Part shown: one piece after another, positions 38,469 through 51,627 of the stretch
How positions within the stretch are numbered: position 1 is the stretch's first letter
Layout of the letters: each line of letters begins with the position of its first letter
From: Liolophura sinensis
Lineage: Eukaryota > Mollusca > Polyplacophora > Chitonida > Chitonidae
Assembly: GCF_032854445.1 (NCBI RefSeq)
Contig: NC_088300.1
Location: forward strand, 50,256,984 to 50,320,983
Reading direction: 5' to 3'
DNA: 64,000 bases
Made by a program: the position numbers and the translations under genes
Notes under the pieces: generated by a model
Databases searched by the model: none
What the model saw: only the letters and a program-made list of their open reading frames with translations
What the model was told of the DNA's origin: nothing

Positions 38469-39479
38469 ATATTTACTTTCATTTTTCTTTCAATCTTAAT
38501 TTCTTTAAAATCCCTATCTGTTTGTGTAGCCAGGATAAAATGCAAAAAAAACCCTACTAAACAACCCTATTTATGCTGATAGAGGTGTTACCTGCATTTT
38601 TTGAGGATGACCCATGCAACAGGCACCATCCTTTTGAAAATGACACAAATTTAGTGAAAAAGATAGTATACAAGTATCTGTGATTTATATTTTAGATTTT
38701 ACAGGTGCAAAATCATTCATAACTATTAAACTGACTGCAAACATCTATGGTATTGATACACCAGTCTTTAACCAAATATAGCTAATACTATACATGCGTT
38801 ATAATATTAATATAACTACTAGGTAGACCTGAACCATTTATTGTATCTTTGGAGATTTTTGTAAATGTGGATTACCTATTATGGTATTGAACTTTTAGTG
38901 TGTATACAGATCTATTCAAATTAACACATATATAAAATATGTTTTTGCACTAAAAAAAAAAAGAGCGATGTATTCTATATTTCACTGCAGTGTATAGTCT
39001 AACAGTAGTACAACAGTTTTTGTCTCTGGACTCACTGTCCGCAGACGTTATCATAGTGGCACAGCAAGTGCATCATGTGTAACGAACAGTAACAATTAAA
39101 CGCAGTGTGCACAGGCGCAGGTACAGCAAAAGTAACAGCTCTGCATAATCATACATTATCATTTAAATTTCACTACTATGATATATTTAATCCATGATAT
39201 AGGTTATATATATATTCTGGAGTGAACAGCGCAGTTGTCCGTTCTTTCAAGACTGACATATCATGAATCAAGTTATTCCTCCTCCAGGTCACAAGTCTAT
39301 TTTTAGAAACACCGACCAGATCATAGCTAAATAATGACCGACACACACGGTGAAATAAATGTAATATCGCCGATATATCGGTCGAATACTCAACAAATTT
39401 TGTTCATAAGGACTTACATGACTTCAAGGAATCAACAGCGGGTGGGCTTGGTGTCCTAAACCGTAAATCTAACTCCCAA

Positions 39480-39620
39480 AGGCCGCGGTTTCCTCACCTC
39501 TTTTTCAACGGTGGGGCAGCCTCGATTATCCAACCTTCAGAGGTCGGTGATGAATATGTATGATATTGACGTCATGCGGTCAAGCGGGCCGTGATGTGAC
39601 CTAGTTACCCGGAAATGTCT
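39480..39620 (-). promoter_or_regulatory. CpG-rich segment with CRE; candidate FAM53 promoter and non-coding first exon
   Basis: This is a locally GC/CpG-rich island in an AT-rich region. It holds a perfect cAMP-response-element palindrome TGACGTCA at 39567-39574. On the minus strand it also has a donor-like AAAGAG|gtgagg near 39501 that could end an untranslated first exon. FAM53 lies downstream on the same strand with no other CpG-rich candidate in between. Assignment to FAM53 is inference. Confidence 0.35.
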
Positions 39621-41339
<1,719 letters not shown>

Positions 41340-41342
41340 AGT

Positions 41343-41567
41343 TTATTTATTTATGTGATAGGTGTTATACGCCGTATAGTGGCCAACACTTACTGGTGAC
41401 AGGAAACGGGCCAGAGCCCTGGAGAAACCCAGAACCATGAATCCGCCAGTTGCACATACTGACGGAGAGCTGGACTTGAGCTCACAAAGACTGCATTGGT
41501 GAGGGGACCCTGGGTCATTGCGCCGAGCTGGCTTGCTAACCATGCACCTCGGCCACGGAGACCAGTA
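41343..41567 (-). mobile_element. Diverged near-full-length SINE
   Basis: tttatttatgtgataggtgttatacgcc tail side, acgggccagagccctggag core, gagctggacttgagctcac B-box side and gctaaccatgcacctcggccacggag head. Confidence 0.8.
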
Positions 41568-42241
41568 ACGGGAACATGTTATGTTACCTACTAACAAAGC
41601 ACTAACATAATTTTCATTTGCGACAAAACCGAACTCCAAACGGCATGCATCAGTAGGCTTCTGTCCAGGTTACTGATGATGTTTACATTCGTCATGATAA
41701 AATCCATCTAACTGCAAAACATTCATTCTAAAATGGATGATTATATATCATTATTTTTTTGTTTTAAAGATTAAATAATTTCAACGTTTAATACAACTTA
41801 CTGCAGTCTATTTCTTCTAGCGAGTTACCCATATTCAGCTCTAAAATCAGTCATAAACGCTGCAAAAACTGCTTTAGCCAGTGACGTGTAACAATCCAAG
41901 CTTTATACGCTTGCAAAGAAAATGAAGTTAGAACAATTTTTCTAATTAATAATGTTAAACTGCGTAAGCACAGTTTCGACGGCAAGAACTCTTTGCATCG
42001 GGTGACGTCTTGGTTATTCCAAAACAAATGGTGGAGCTGTTTCTTAACCATATTGATAATAATTTATACACCTTCGTAGCTAAAAGACAGCACCGAATAA
42101 TAGAACTGGATTTCGGTAAGAAAACAGGAGTGCCACATTCCACATTTAGCCAGTCATTAACATTCCCAAGTTTGGAAAACAAGTGATCATTATCATTATC
42201 GCCAAATGTATATAAATAAAAAAACTTCCTGGTTTTACCTG

Positions 42242-42262
42242 GTTTGACCCCCCCCCCCCCCC
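42242..42262. repeat. Poly-C tract
   Basis: About 14 C followed by tccc; a G-run on the minus strand. Confidence 0.7.
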
Positions 42263-42329
42263 TCCCATGCACCTTGAGTGCCCCATGTGTCGCCACAATC
42301 CATCCCCTATGATATGATATCATATAATA

Positions 42330-42524
42330 TGATATATAATGACACAATATTCTGTCACATTCAACATAATATCCTGTTATAGTCTGAAGATAGAATCTTT
42401 AAGTTGAATTAATGGGATATGTGTGTTATAATTAACAGAAAATCTCCTGTGATAGCAGGGTACACTCAGCATCACTGTAAGACAACACTTTCTGTTAATG
42501 TTAACAGATTAATTTTTTTTAGTG
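42330..42524. mobile_element. Tc1/mariner-like MITE, truncated inverted copy
   Basis: The reverse complement reads cactaaaaaaaattaatctg, then phrases such as ataacacacatatcc, taattcaac and atattatgttgaa in the same order as the element at 2138-2437. The intact end abuts TA (42525-42526). The other end is lost. Confidence 0.7.
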
Positions 42525-42614
42525 TAAAGTTACGATCGATGAAAGAAGCATTTAGTTTGAGTATGAAAAAAATGACCGACCAATCTACCAACAGACAGAC
42601 AATAGGGTACCGAA

Positions 42615-42682
42615 GTCGGATGAGGACATCTCGGTGAGTCGCGGCCCGCGGCACGAGGACGGTACCGTTCGCGCGCAATTTG
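42615..42682 (+). repeat. GC-rich palindromic dispersed repeat, copy A
   Basis: ggatgaggacatct, gcggcccgcggcacgaggacggta and ccgttcgcgcgcaatt. Shared with the reverse strand of 49196-49301. Strikingly GC-rich against the flanks. Confidence 0.65.
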
Positions 42683-42839
42683 CTGAGACCACGTGATGTA
42701 GGCCTGCGTGCTATAGATCAATAGCAGTAATCAGGAGCGAAACCGGCTGAAAGAAATTAACAGGTGTTTGTTTGGGACATTCTTAATCCTTGCACTACAC
42801 TCATGAAATGGACAAGCTTCCTCTCCCGTTGTAGGCCTA

Positions 42840-42977
42840 TATACGTTGGCAGATATGATAGTGGGATTCCCCTCGGCTCTGTCCATTCCCTTACCATAAT
42901 GATGACCACCGTCATATAAGTGAAATATTCTTGAGTATGGCGTTAAACACCAATAAGATAAATAAATAAATAATAAA
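42840..42977 (+). mobile_element. tRNA-derived SINE, 3' half
   Basis: gggattcccctcggctctgtcc, accataatgatgaccaccgtcata, taagtgaaatattcttgagt, atggcgttaaacaccaataa and an AAAT tail. Confidence 0.85.
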
Positions 42978-43724
42978 TCGATGAGACAATGTTGGATGTC
43001 CACTGAGCTACATCTATGATATATGTGTGTACAGGCGTGTGTTGTTCACACCAGATACGTGGTCAATATTTTTCATCTGACGTCAGCAGCAAGCCAGTTC
43101 TAAAGTGAATATATTGATCATGTGATGTTTCTGGTCTTCCGCCCTTCATTCAATTTCACTGACGAAGGACATTAGTACAGGGTTTCCTGAACTGCGTGAA
43201 CTTTGATCTAATGCACGGCTGCCGCTTCTCAGCACTGATTCCCCTCTTGATATAGTGTTTTTCTTTCTATATCCTCCAATATCTTTGTAATATCTATCCA
43301 TTTGCACCTGCAATGTATATATTTAAAAATAAGATTAACTCAGAATCATGATGTTTACAAACAAATGGTAAGGTTTTTTTCTCTCCCTATTGTATATGGA
43401 ATTAAATATGATCACTTCATGTGTCCATTTCATTGCCCTAAGGATGTACATAACACATCACAGGCCCACTTTCAAGCTCTACGCGAAATGAACAAGTCTA
43501 ATTTAAGGCTGTTTCACAGACACTCCGCACATCGCATATGTAACATCTAACGTAGTGGAGACACAGGAAACGCCTGAAACGACTTATTGGTGTCAAGTGG
43601 CTCGAAGTGGCTCAAACTGGTGCAACCGTTTGGGAATAAGAAAACATGATCGACTCGTCTTCATGTGTCAGTTCTATCATTTTGACTAAATTCAAGCCTA
43701 GAAGCGGGATTTCGCATTCCATGA

Positions 43725-43785
43725 ACTATATGCCCACCTGCATGGGTCATTGTACCGCGCTGGCACACTAATTACTCGGCTTGTC
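43725..43785 (-). mobile_element. SINE head fragment
   Basis: gcatgggtcattgtaccgcgctggcacactaattactcggc matches the tRNA-like head of the SINE in minus orientation. Confidence 0.5.
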
Positions 43786-43805
43786 CCATCCAGAACTATA
43801 GTAAT

Positions 43806-46450
43806 ATATTGAACTGAAATGAACTGAACTGAATTGAATGTTTATTCACCATACGTAAATATATGTATAATTGCATATCTCGTAAATGGCGAGAATAAAG
43901 TCCAAGGGACTTGTTCTATCCCTGACTCATTATTATCAAATAATAATAATAATAAAAATTGCTTGGTGAGGAGCGATAATTATTGAACAATTGTATTAAC
44001 AAAAACTCACATAGAAATGTAACAAAACAAAAACCTAAGTTAACTACACAATAGTGTGAGTAATATTTTGTGAGACACCCTCTGTATCGTAGATTGTATG
44101 ACTAATTTGGATCAAATATTGTTAATTAAAAATATTTTAACCTGGATTTGAATAAAGACGTGACATTGATTACTTTGAGGTTTGGGGGAAGCCTATTCCA
44201 CTCCCTTGAGGCTGATGATCTGATGAAATGTGTGGATAGGTTTGAAGTTAGAACATGCACATGGAGATTGAAAGAATAGGATCTGGTTGGGTAATTGTGA
44301 ACGTCAGATTGTCTTTTGAATATCTGTTGACATTTGTGAGCAAGAGAGTGATTGGTGAGTGAATTTATGTGCGAGTAGCAAGGACGCGTACCTGTGTATT
44401 TGTGCAACTGGGAGAATTTTGAGGTTCTTAAATATTGGAGCCGCATGATCCAGCCTTTGTGAGAAAGTGATGAGGCGAATAATCCGTTTCTGAAGAATTA
44501 CTAAGGTATGGAGAAGCCTAATGTGTGTGTTACCCCATAAAACATTTGCATAAGAAAGATAAGGGAATGTCAGAGAGTAGTACAAAATAAGCAGTGGTTT
44601 TTGTTGACATTTGCTCGAACGTGTTTGATGATGCCAATATTTCTGGATACCTTCTTAATAATAAAATCAATGTGAGATGTCCAAGACAGCCTTGAATTAA
44701 AATAAACTCCCAAGAACTTGTGTTCTTGAAGGCTGGCTATTTCAAAGCCATGCAAATACAACGGTGGCGGAAGTACCTTATTTTTGGATGCATTTATGTG
44801 CATGTATTTTGTTTTACTAATATTAAGGGACAAACGGTTAGCTGTCAGCCAATCGGAAATTTTATGCAACTCTACAGACATAGTGGATACAGCCTCGACG
44901 CTTGTAGGCGCATAAGTGCAGACACTTGTATCATTAGCAAATAATGTAAAATCCAGAATATCTGATGACGCTGTGATGTCATTAATGTACAATAAAAATA
45001 ATATAGGACCGAGAATGGAGCCTTGGGGAACACCACAATTTTCGACATATTTCCCTCAAAGTAAAATGATTGGGATCGCCCAGATAGATAGCTCTCGAAC
45101 CATTGAGCTCGAAACCCCTAGTATTCGAGTTTTTGTGGAAGGATTTTCTGGTTGACAGTGTCAAAAGCTTTTGACAGGTCAAGGAAAGACACCACAGAAT
45201 ATTGTTTGGCGTCTTTGGCAACTACGAGGTAGTTGTATAGATTGCACGCCGCGTGGGTAGTAGAGAGCCAGTTCTAAAACCAAATTGGTTGGGCGAAATG
45301 ATGTCATTGGTTGGGCGAAATGATGTCATTGGCTGGGCGAAATGACGTCATTGGCTGGGCGAAATGATGTCATTGGCTGTCAGAATATCATTCATCATGT
45401 TTTACAACTATTTTTTTCCATTATTTTGCTCAGACTAGGTAATACCGAGACAGTACGGTAGTTTGTGATGTCATTGGCGTCACCACATTTGAAGATGAGG
45501 AGTAATTTTTTGCAGATTTCAACGAAGACGGCATACAACCCACATAAGGGACAAATTAACTATATGTGGAAGGGGAGTGGAAATATCTTTTGCAACAAGT
45601 TTGAGATCAGACATGCAAATGTCATGAAAGCCTGGAGCTGATAACTTTAGACTGTGTATAGTGGTTTCAACAAGACCAGGCGAGACAGGAGAAAATTGAA
45701 AGTGTTCTTCTACAGGCTCGTCTAGAAAATCTGAAAAATGTTTATGGCTTGGGGGTATCTGAGCATCAAGACTGGAAGCAATAGTCGAAAAAAAGTCATT
45801 ACATCTATTGGAAATGACACTTTTATGTGAAACAGATAACACATCAATATTAAAACATTTAGGCATGCTCTTGCATTTACCACGTCCCATTAGATCATTC
45901 AATTCTTTCCAAGTTCCTTTTATACTGTGATTTTGGTCGTTCAGTTTTTTTCGAAGTAATCCTTTCACGAAAAACGGATCAAGTTGTTCAGTTTGTTCCT
46001 GTACGTCCTATATTTAACGCGAGTCGGTATATCAGTAGATTTCAAATACTTGCGATAAAGTTTGTTCTTCTCGAATACAGGCTGTGAAATACCTCGTGTG
46101 ACCCAAGGTTTGCGAGTATGTTTCGATGGCCTGTCTATTGTCACAACAAAGCATGCGTCGTATGTTATGGATAATTTCCCAGTGAAACAGGATAAAACAT
46201 CATTAACACTATCCGCTGATAGAACGTCACGCCAGTCTATATTTTCAACATTTTCAACAGACTGACGTTTTCTGGAGTCTTTTTTTGGAAAAGAGTAAGT
46301 TGATGTTTCTTTCGAAAAAGCATTAGTCGAGAAGATATTGAATATAGAGAAATGGTCAGATATATCTGTTAGAAATATACCGGAGAAATTGCGTTGAGCA
46401 TGCAAGTTTGTGAAATTTTATCTATGAGGGTAGCACAGCCAAAGGGTCAG
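43806..46450 (-). mobile_element. 5'-truncated LINE with endonuclease end and reverse transcriptase
   Basis: Minus-strand non-LTR retrotransposon relic. In order: the endonuclease C-terminus (IFLTDISDHFSIF, near 46390-46350), a linker with KPWVTRGI and NKLYRKYLK, a reverse transcriptase with DANDITNYRTVSVLP, SKAFDTVN, GVPQGSILGPILFLLYINDI, LFANDTS (45000-44900) and FLGVYFNSRLSW, then a C-terminal block (YPTRSYSFNL, SASREWNRLPPNLK) ending near 44126. The 3' end is a short TTCAGTTCA-type repeat at 43806-43840. Frameshifts and stops near 45965, 45520 and 44570 and the N in the FADD motif show it is dead. Clade not resolved (CR1/L2/Jockey-like). Confidence 0.85.
45287..45374. repeat. 22-bp tandem repeat within the LINE reverse transcriptase
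   Basis: Four copies of ggttgggcgaaatgatgtca-tt. On the LINE sense strand each encodes ANDIISPNQ-like sequence in changing frames. Confidence 0.92.
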
Positions 46451-46666
46451 ATCGGTTTTCACTGCACAGAGTCTTTCAGTAAGAAATTGTGAATGGAGCT
46501 CGAAAGCAGCGTGCATACAAACTAGTTTTAGGAAAGTGTGGTGTGCTATATTGAGGGAAGCTACCGACAGTTACCCTATACCACCAGGTAATGCAACAGG
46601 CGTTCATGGGTACACATACACTTGCTTACATCAGGGTAGCTCTGCATGTATATACCTCTATTACAT

Positions 46667-46767
<101 letters not shown>

Positions 46768-46769
46768 CA

Positions 46770-47483
46770 AGACAAGTGTTAAAATTAGAACATGGTATGT
46801 ACATGTAAGATGAAACTGTGCATTATCCAATATATGCTGATTAAAGGAGTAGAAAATTTAAATATCAATCAAATACCATTGAAAAGTGTATGCATTTCCT
46901 CGCAAGTGCATGCCATAAAAAATCTAATATGTACCTCGAGTTGATAAATTGTAAATAAAGTCAGCGCCAAAATCCGCTTTGGGCGATTCCATTTTTGACT
47001 AAGAACAAGTCCTAAAGTCTTCTGTGTTAGGGGAAGAATTGCCGTCGGAAACCGCCGAAGTGCAGTTCATACATTTCCGGTAGCACTCTTCTTCCCAGAA
47101 GGTAGCGAACAGCAGTTCGCTCTCCACTTGACGATCGGGAAACCGGAATGTTGGACGTAGGTTCCGAGTTTACACAAACAAGCCGGGTGTTTTTACGATT
47201 CTCGTTGGCTGAGAGGCAACACACCCCCAGCATAAATTACAGGGTGTTAAAGATTGAGGACGCGATGGACAGCGATTTATGCAAGCTTTGCCGTTTTCAG
47301 ACTTCATGTGTATGGCGAGGAAAAATCGCAAAATTATGCAGCAGGCACCACCAGACAGAAAATAATGTGCTCAATTCAGCGTGTCATGTTTTTAAGTTTT
47401 CTTCTCCTTTAACATGCAGCTGCACATTGTCTAGAGTTACCAATTGGGAAACAAAGGGAGGGGACATATGTTTGGATACTCAG
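46770..47483. other. Unassigned sequence
   Basis: No recognised gene. A 116-codon open frame at 47148-47498 (plus) has several Cys but no family I can name. It may belong to a degraded mobile element next to the ORF1 relic. Confidence 0.35.
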
Positions 47484-48119
47484 CGAGTGAATTGCTAGTT
47501 CTCGGGGATAGACACTTCATTATTGTCAACAAACCGTTTCCCTCGCGCAAAAGGCACCCTTTTCCCTTCCATGTAGTATCTGTTCATCAGATCCCTTGCA
47601 TTGTTCTTTCGACGCCTGTCTTCGGGGGCGAGATCTTCAGTTACAAATAAAGATGAATCTTTCAGAAGTTCCTTGGCCTTAAATAAAACTTCTCTTCGCT
47701 GGGGACGGTACATGAATTTAACAAAAAATGGCGATTTTGACTCTCTCTTTGTTTTCCCACACGGTGTGCGTTTTCAATATTGATGTCCGTCAGTTCCAGC
47801 TTGTCTTCAATAACAGACTTTACAATCTGGAAAGCATTTTCATCTGATTTCCTCCGAAACGTAAATTATATCCCCGACTACACCATTCCTGAACAAGGAC
47901 TCTTTCCTGAAGGTCACGGTTTACCACAGAGAGTGCTTGCACATTGGATTTACGTTTTTTGATTTCCTCGGCGTGACTCTTCTGCACTTTGTCCATGATT
48001 TGAACTATAGAGTCAGTGTGCTGTAGGCTAGAAATGAGAGACTGTTGAGTTCTTTCAAGTTGAGAGTGGCGTTCGAGTGAACTTTGCTGAGTTGCATGTA
48101 CATTGTACATGCAACTCAT
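47484..48119 (-). pseudogene. L1/Tx1-like LINE ORF1 protein relic
   Basis: Minus-strand fragments read as one broken frame: a helical, Gln/Lys-rich N-terminal part (LQHTDSIVQIMDKVQKSHAEEIKKRK, likely coiled coil), SRGYNLRFGG, then after a damaged stretch IENAHRVGKQRES, and after a frameshift KFMYRPQRREVLFKAKEL followed by VTEDLAPEDRRRK. The order R-x-x-N-L-R-F-G, HRVG and the ..LF-KAKEL..EDL pattern is that of L1-type ORF1 RNA-binding proteins. Not functional: frameshift near 47730 and stops around 47800. Confidence 0.7.
48088..48118. repeat. Perfect 31-bp inverted repeat
   Basis: Arms TGAGTTGCATGTACA and TGTACATGCAACTCA separated by one T; a near-perfect cruciform. Confidence 0.9.
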
Positions 48120-48375
48120 TCTTCAGTCCCAACTATCACTTCTCCTACGCCGACAGGATCACTGCAGTTTAAACCTTTGGACTGGCGTCTTGTAGATCTA
48201 AGACTTTTGTTGGGGTTGTCCGATTTCTGAGGCTTTGGTTAGCATGGAGGTATAAAGCAGGTCCCAATGTGTATGGCTAGGGTAACTTCTGTTCACTGAA
48301 CATTGCTGGGCGCTGTTGGGCACTGCCGGAGCTCCACAAAAAGCACGTCCTCACCCAAGAATGCTTCTGTCGAGT

Positions 48376-49006
48376 GAATGAATGAATAATTATGGCTTAA
48401 CGCCACATAGGCAATATTTCGGCCATATCGTGGCGAGAACAAAGTGAAAACATGAGACGGTTAAGGTTTTCGACATGATAGTGAGAACATCAAAAATAAA
48501 ACAAAAAAGATAAAACAAAAAAATTATATTTTATGATATACGCCAATGGCCCTCAAATAATTTAATACAACATCGCCAGCGATGCTGTCAAATAAATCAT
48601 ATATAGAGTTGACTGTGTAGAATCTTTGCCGAACATGGGCAAACCCCACACAGTTAACCAGGATGTGTTTGATGCCATGTTGGGCATCACATCCAACACA
48701 CTGGGGAGCACTGCTCCCATCCAGGATAAAATGGTGTGTTAGACTAGAATGGCCAATACGACACCTTCTTAAAACTACTTGGTCCCTACCAGGCTTTTCG
48801 TTAGTATAAATATTGTAGCCAATGACGGAATGAATAGCATGCAGTTTATTTTTGACCCATTCACGCTCCCAAAGGCCGCGAATACCAGTATGACTCGGTA
48901 TCCAACAGAATATAATATCTTTACCTCTTTCAATTAGTTTTCTATGTAAAGCTAACATTTCCACTCTCACCGTATTTTTAAATTTATTATACTGTATTGC
49001 CAAAAG
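48376..49006 (-). mobile_element. LINE 3' end: RNase H relic and 3' UTR
   Basis: The minus-strand frame 49003-48524 encodes the end of a LINE polyprotein: RNase H-like IFCWIPSHTGIRG, then WEREWVKNKLHAIHSVIGYN, DQVVLRRCRIGHSSLTH, a Cys pair CVGCDAQHGIKHILVNC, and a tail to YLRAIGVYHKI. From memory of related elements, about 50 residues are missing between GIRG and WEREW. The 3' UTR ends with the gaatgaatga-type terminus at 48376-48440, repeated at 118-190 and 49957-50013. Confidence 0.82.
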
Positions 49007-49195
49007 GCAGGAGAGCGATGCTTTTGTCGAGCATCACGAAGAAAGTCTGAGAGAATACCTGGATACAACTGAAAAATTCTGAGAAAAAGGACATGAAATA
49101 GAATCTAATATGCAACTAGTGCAACTAATTCCCTTAAACAAACTGATACATTTGTGAGATTTAATGATGGAATTATATTAAATTATTATTATATT

Positions 49196-49301
49196 AGCCC
49201 CGCGGGCTGCCGCACGAGAACGATACCATTCATGCGCGATTTATACCGTCCTCGCGCCGCGGGCCGCCGGCCGCGGGGCAAGATGTCCTCACCCGGCTTC
49301 C
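49196..49301 (-). repeat. GC-rich palindromic dispersed repeat, copy B
   Basis: Reverse-strand match to 42615-42682 (gggtgaggacatct, cggcccgcggcgcgaggacggta). Internally palindromic: ccccgcgggctgccgcacgag at the left against the reverse complement of the right end. Confidence 0.65.
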
Positions 49302-49343
49302 ATAGAGAGGCTTGTTAAACGGCTTGTCGATAATGAAAAGATA

Positions 49344-49507
49344 AGCTCCCCAGCCATACGTGGGAAGGTCTGGCAGCAACCTGCGGATGGTCGTGGGTTT
49401 CGCCCGGGCTCTGCCCGGTTTCCGCCCACCATAATCCTGACCGCTGTCGTATAAGTGAAATATTCTTGAGTACGGCGTAAAACACCAATCAAATAAATAA
49501 AAAAATT
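49344..49507 (+). mobile_element. tRNA-derived SINE, 3' two-thirds
   Basis: gccatacgtgggaaggtctg, gcagcaacctgcggatggtcg, cccgggctctgcccggtttc, gtataagtgaaatattcttg, agtacggcgtaaaacaccaa, then an A-rich tail. Well preserved. Confidence 0.92.
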
Positions 49508-49956
49508 AAAAAAGATAGGCCAGAAGGGAGACAACTCTCGGCGATCAGTGTCATGTCATATGCGTCCTTCCGAGCTAAAGGGTTTATCGTGCAGACAATA
49601 CTCATGCTTCTCGTCAGCGACTACAGCTTCCTGTCCATCTTTACACTGCATGGAAAAGTGATTGTATCTTCTTAGGACAGCGGTCTTTTTCCTTCATATA
49701 TTTTGTTTCTATTCACGTCTTTGATGTGTGCATGGTCTTTCTTTGCCAAATTTCGAAATAAGTTCACGATGGACACTATGTTATAACTAAAGTGGGCCTA
49801 CACGAAAGACCTAATTGTTTTATGAAAATTAGTTTTCTATGCCACATTCTATTCTTAATCGGATAGATTGTGGAAAAGATATGCAGTTTGTATTACTGTC
49901 AGATATGTACTTAATTTTTAACTCAACAATTAAACGTGAATAATAGGGCCTACCCA
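49508..49956. other. Non-coding spacer
   Basis: No gene or recognised repeat seen. Confidence 0.5.
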
Positions 49957-50013
49957 TAAAATGAATAAATGATTATGGCTTAACGTCACATCGACAGTGT
50001 CGTGGCGACCACG
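49957..50013 (-). repeat. LINE 3'-end repeat, copy 3
   Basis: aaaatgaataaatgattatggcttaacgtcacatcgacagtgtcgtggcga matches the LINE terminus at 48376-48440. It abuts the 27-bp minisatellite directly. Confidence 0.55.
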
Positions 50014-50628
50014 GCATGCTCTTACTATACGCCATGCCCTCTAGATCTTCCCTATACGCCATGCTCTCTAGATCTTCCCTATACGCCATGCTCTCCATAT
50101 CTTTACTGTACGCCATGCTCTCCAGATCTTTCCTATACGTCATGCTCTCCAGGTCTTCACTATACGCCATGCTCTCCAGATCTTCACTATGCGTCATTCT
50201 CTCCGGGTCTTTACCGTACGTCACGCTCTCTAGATCTTTACTGTACGTCATGCTCTCTAGATCTTCACTATACGTCACGCTCTCTAGATCTTCACTATAC
50301 GTCACGCTCTCTAGATCTTTACTATACGTCATGCTGTCCAGATTGTCACTATACGTCATGCTCTCTAGATCTTCACAAAGCTTCATACTCTCTGGATCTT
50401 CCCTATACGTCATTTGTTCAGATCTTTACTGTACGTCATGCTCTCTACATCTTCACTATACGTCATGCTCTCCAGATCTTCACTATACGCCATTCTCTCT
50501 ACATCTTTACTATACGTCATACTCTCCAGATCTTTACTATACGTCATGCTCTCTACCACTTCACCATACGTCATGCTCTCAAGGTCTTCACGATACACCA
50601 TGCTTTCCAGATCTTCACTATACGTCAT
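50014..50628. repeat. 27-bp minisatellite, about 23 copies (left block)
   Basis: Units close to cgtcatgctctctagatctt-cactata, carrying AGATCT and TCTAGA palindromes. The unit length is a multiple of three, so open frames of up to about 220 codons (for example MLSRSSLYV or MTYSEDLES repeats) run through both strands. No start context or neighbouring exon suggests a gene. Confidence 0.93.
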
Positions 50629-51627
50629 TGTTACGGTATTGAAAACAGCAACAGAAAACAGACTCAGTGACTCAATATTACAATGTAAACAATGCTATAT
50701 ATATAAAATGAGACGTACTGTTTTACAGACAGTTCAACAACAACAACATAAAAAACATACACATCAGTATTACCGGTCTTTAAAGTTTCCAGTTCACCTT
50801 TGCATCCCAAGGAACGTATTCCAGGAGATCCAACGTGAAGACCATGGGATAAACACACAATTCACACAAGTCACAAATTGTCCCAGTCAGGTACTTCGCT
50901 AGGTTAGCGAACGCGAACACAGTACACAGGTTACACAGAACTGGAACAGTCAAGCCTTTGAATGACGTCACACCCGCAGAGCACAACACAGGGTAAATCC
51001 AGGCATGGAGGTATAATCCACTTTAGAACAGTCACAGCTCCCGCAGAAACTCACAAACGAGCCGTTCAGAGACGTAGAGTAATGTCACCTTGTGGCAGAA
51101 CGAAGGTCCTTTGCAGAACTGAAAACTTCAGTTTAGAGTCCATGACGACCTTGTCGGTCAGGTGAGGTCAGCGTGTTAAACAAATTATACAGTCAACACT
51201 GTATAATCATAATAAAGATCCGAACACCAATAAACGTGACTTCCGCAGAAATTCACTTAAACCAGACATCAGTACAACTGTGGTACACAAACGGTGCCGG
51301 CATAGAAATCTGTCCTCCCAAACGAAACTGGCATCACCATCTCATATCAATATAATGGACTCGATACGAGAGCGTCGCACACTCTCCTGGCTCTCAGTGG
51401 ATGCAGCAAAAATACCTCCACTCTGCACAGAAAACACGGCTTATATACGTTCCAGGTGGATTCAACTATTCTTAAACACAGAATTAACAGCCAATGAAAT
51501 AAACGAAGCATTGAATAAGGTGCTTTCGATCCGGTCCGCGCTGTACACATATAACAGGGCCTGTTATGCTTTCACAAAGGTCCGCAGACTAACAGTACAT
51601 GAAAACGTTAAATAGTCATACATAACA
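50629..51627 (-). mobile_element. Solo LTR (999 bp) inserted in the 27-bp minisatellite
   Basis: Begins TGTTACGG and ends ATAACA, flanked by the 4-bp duplication tcat (50625-50628, 51628-51631). Minisatellite text resumes immediately after it. On the minus strand it has TATATAAG (51447-51440) about 180 bp from its 5' end. No internal retrotransposon genes, so it is a solo LTR. The ends resemble the LTR at 3205-3909 but the body does not. Confidence 0.78.

Larger units (their letters stand above)
23418..39479. other. Non-coding region upstream of FAM53 (probable long 5' intron)
   Basis: No exon with family similarity was recognised over 16 kb. Open frames here are short and of AT-rich or repeat composition. 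It contains the 51-bp minisatellite, TA microsatellites, the GTACACATGT repeat array, a few old SINE pieces, and a G-rich stretch at 34259-34311 (runs of 4-6 G). Confidence 0.5.

Noticed and set aside
50002-50670. Long plus-strand frames (208 and 222 codons) and minus frames of MTYSEDLES type
   Set aside because: They are translations of the 27-bp minisatellite, open in several frames because the unit length is a multiple of three.
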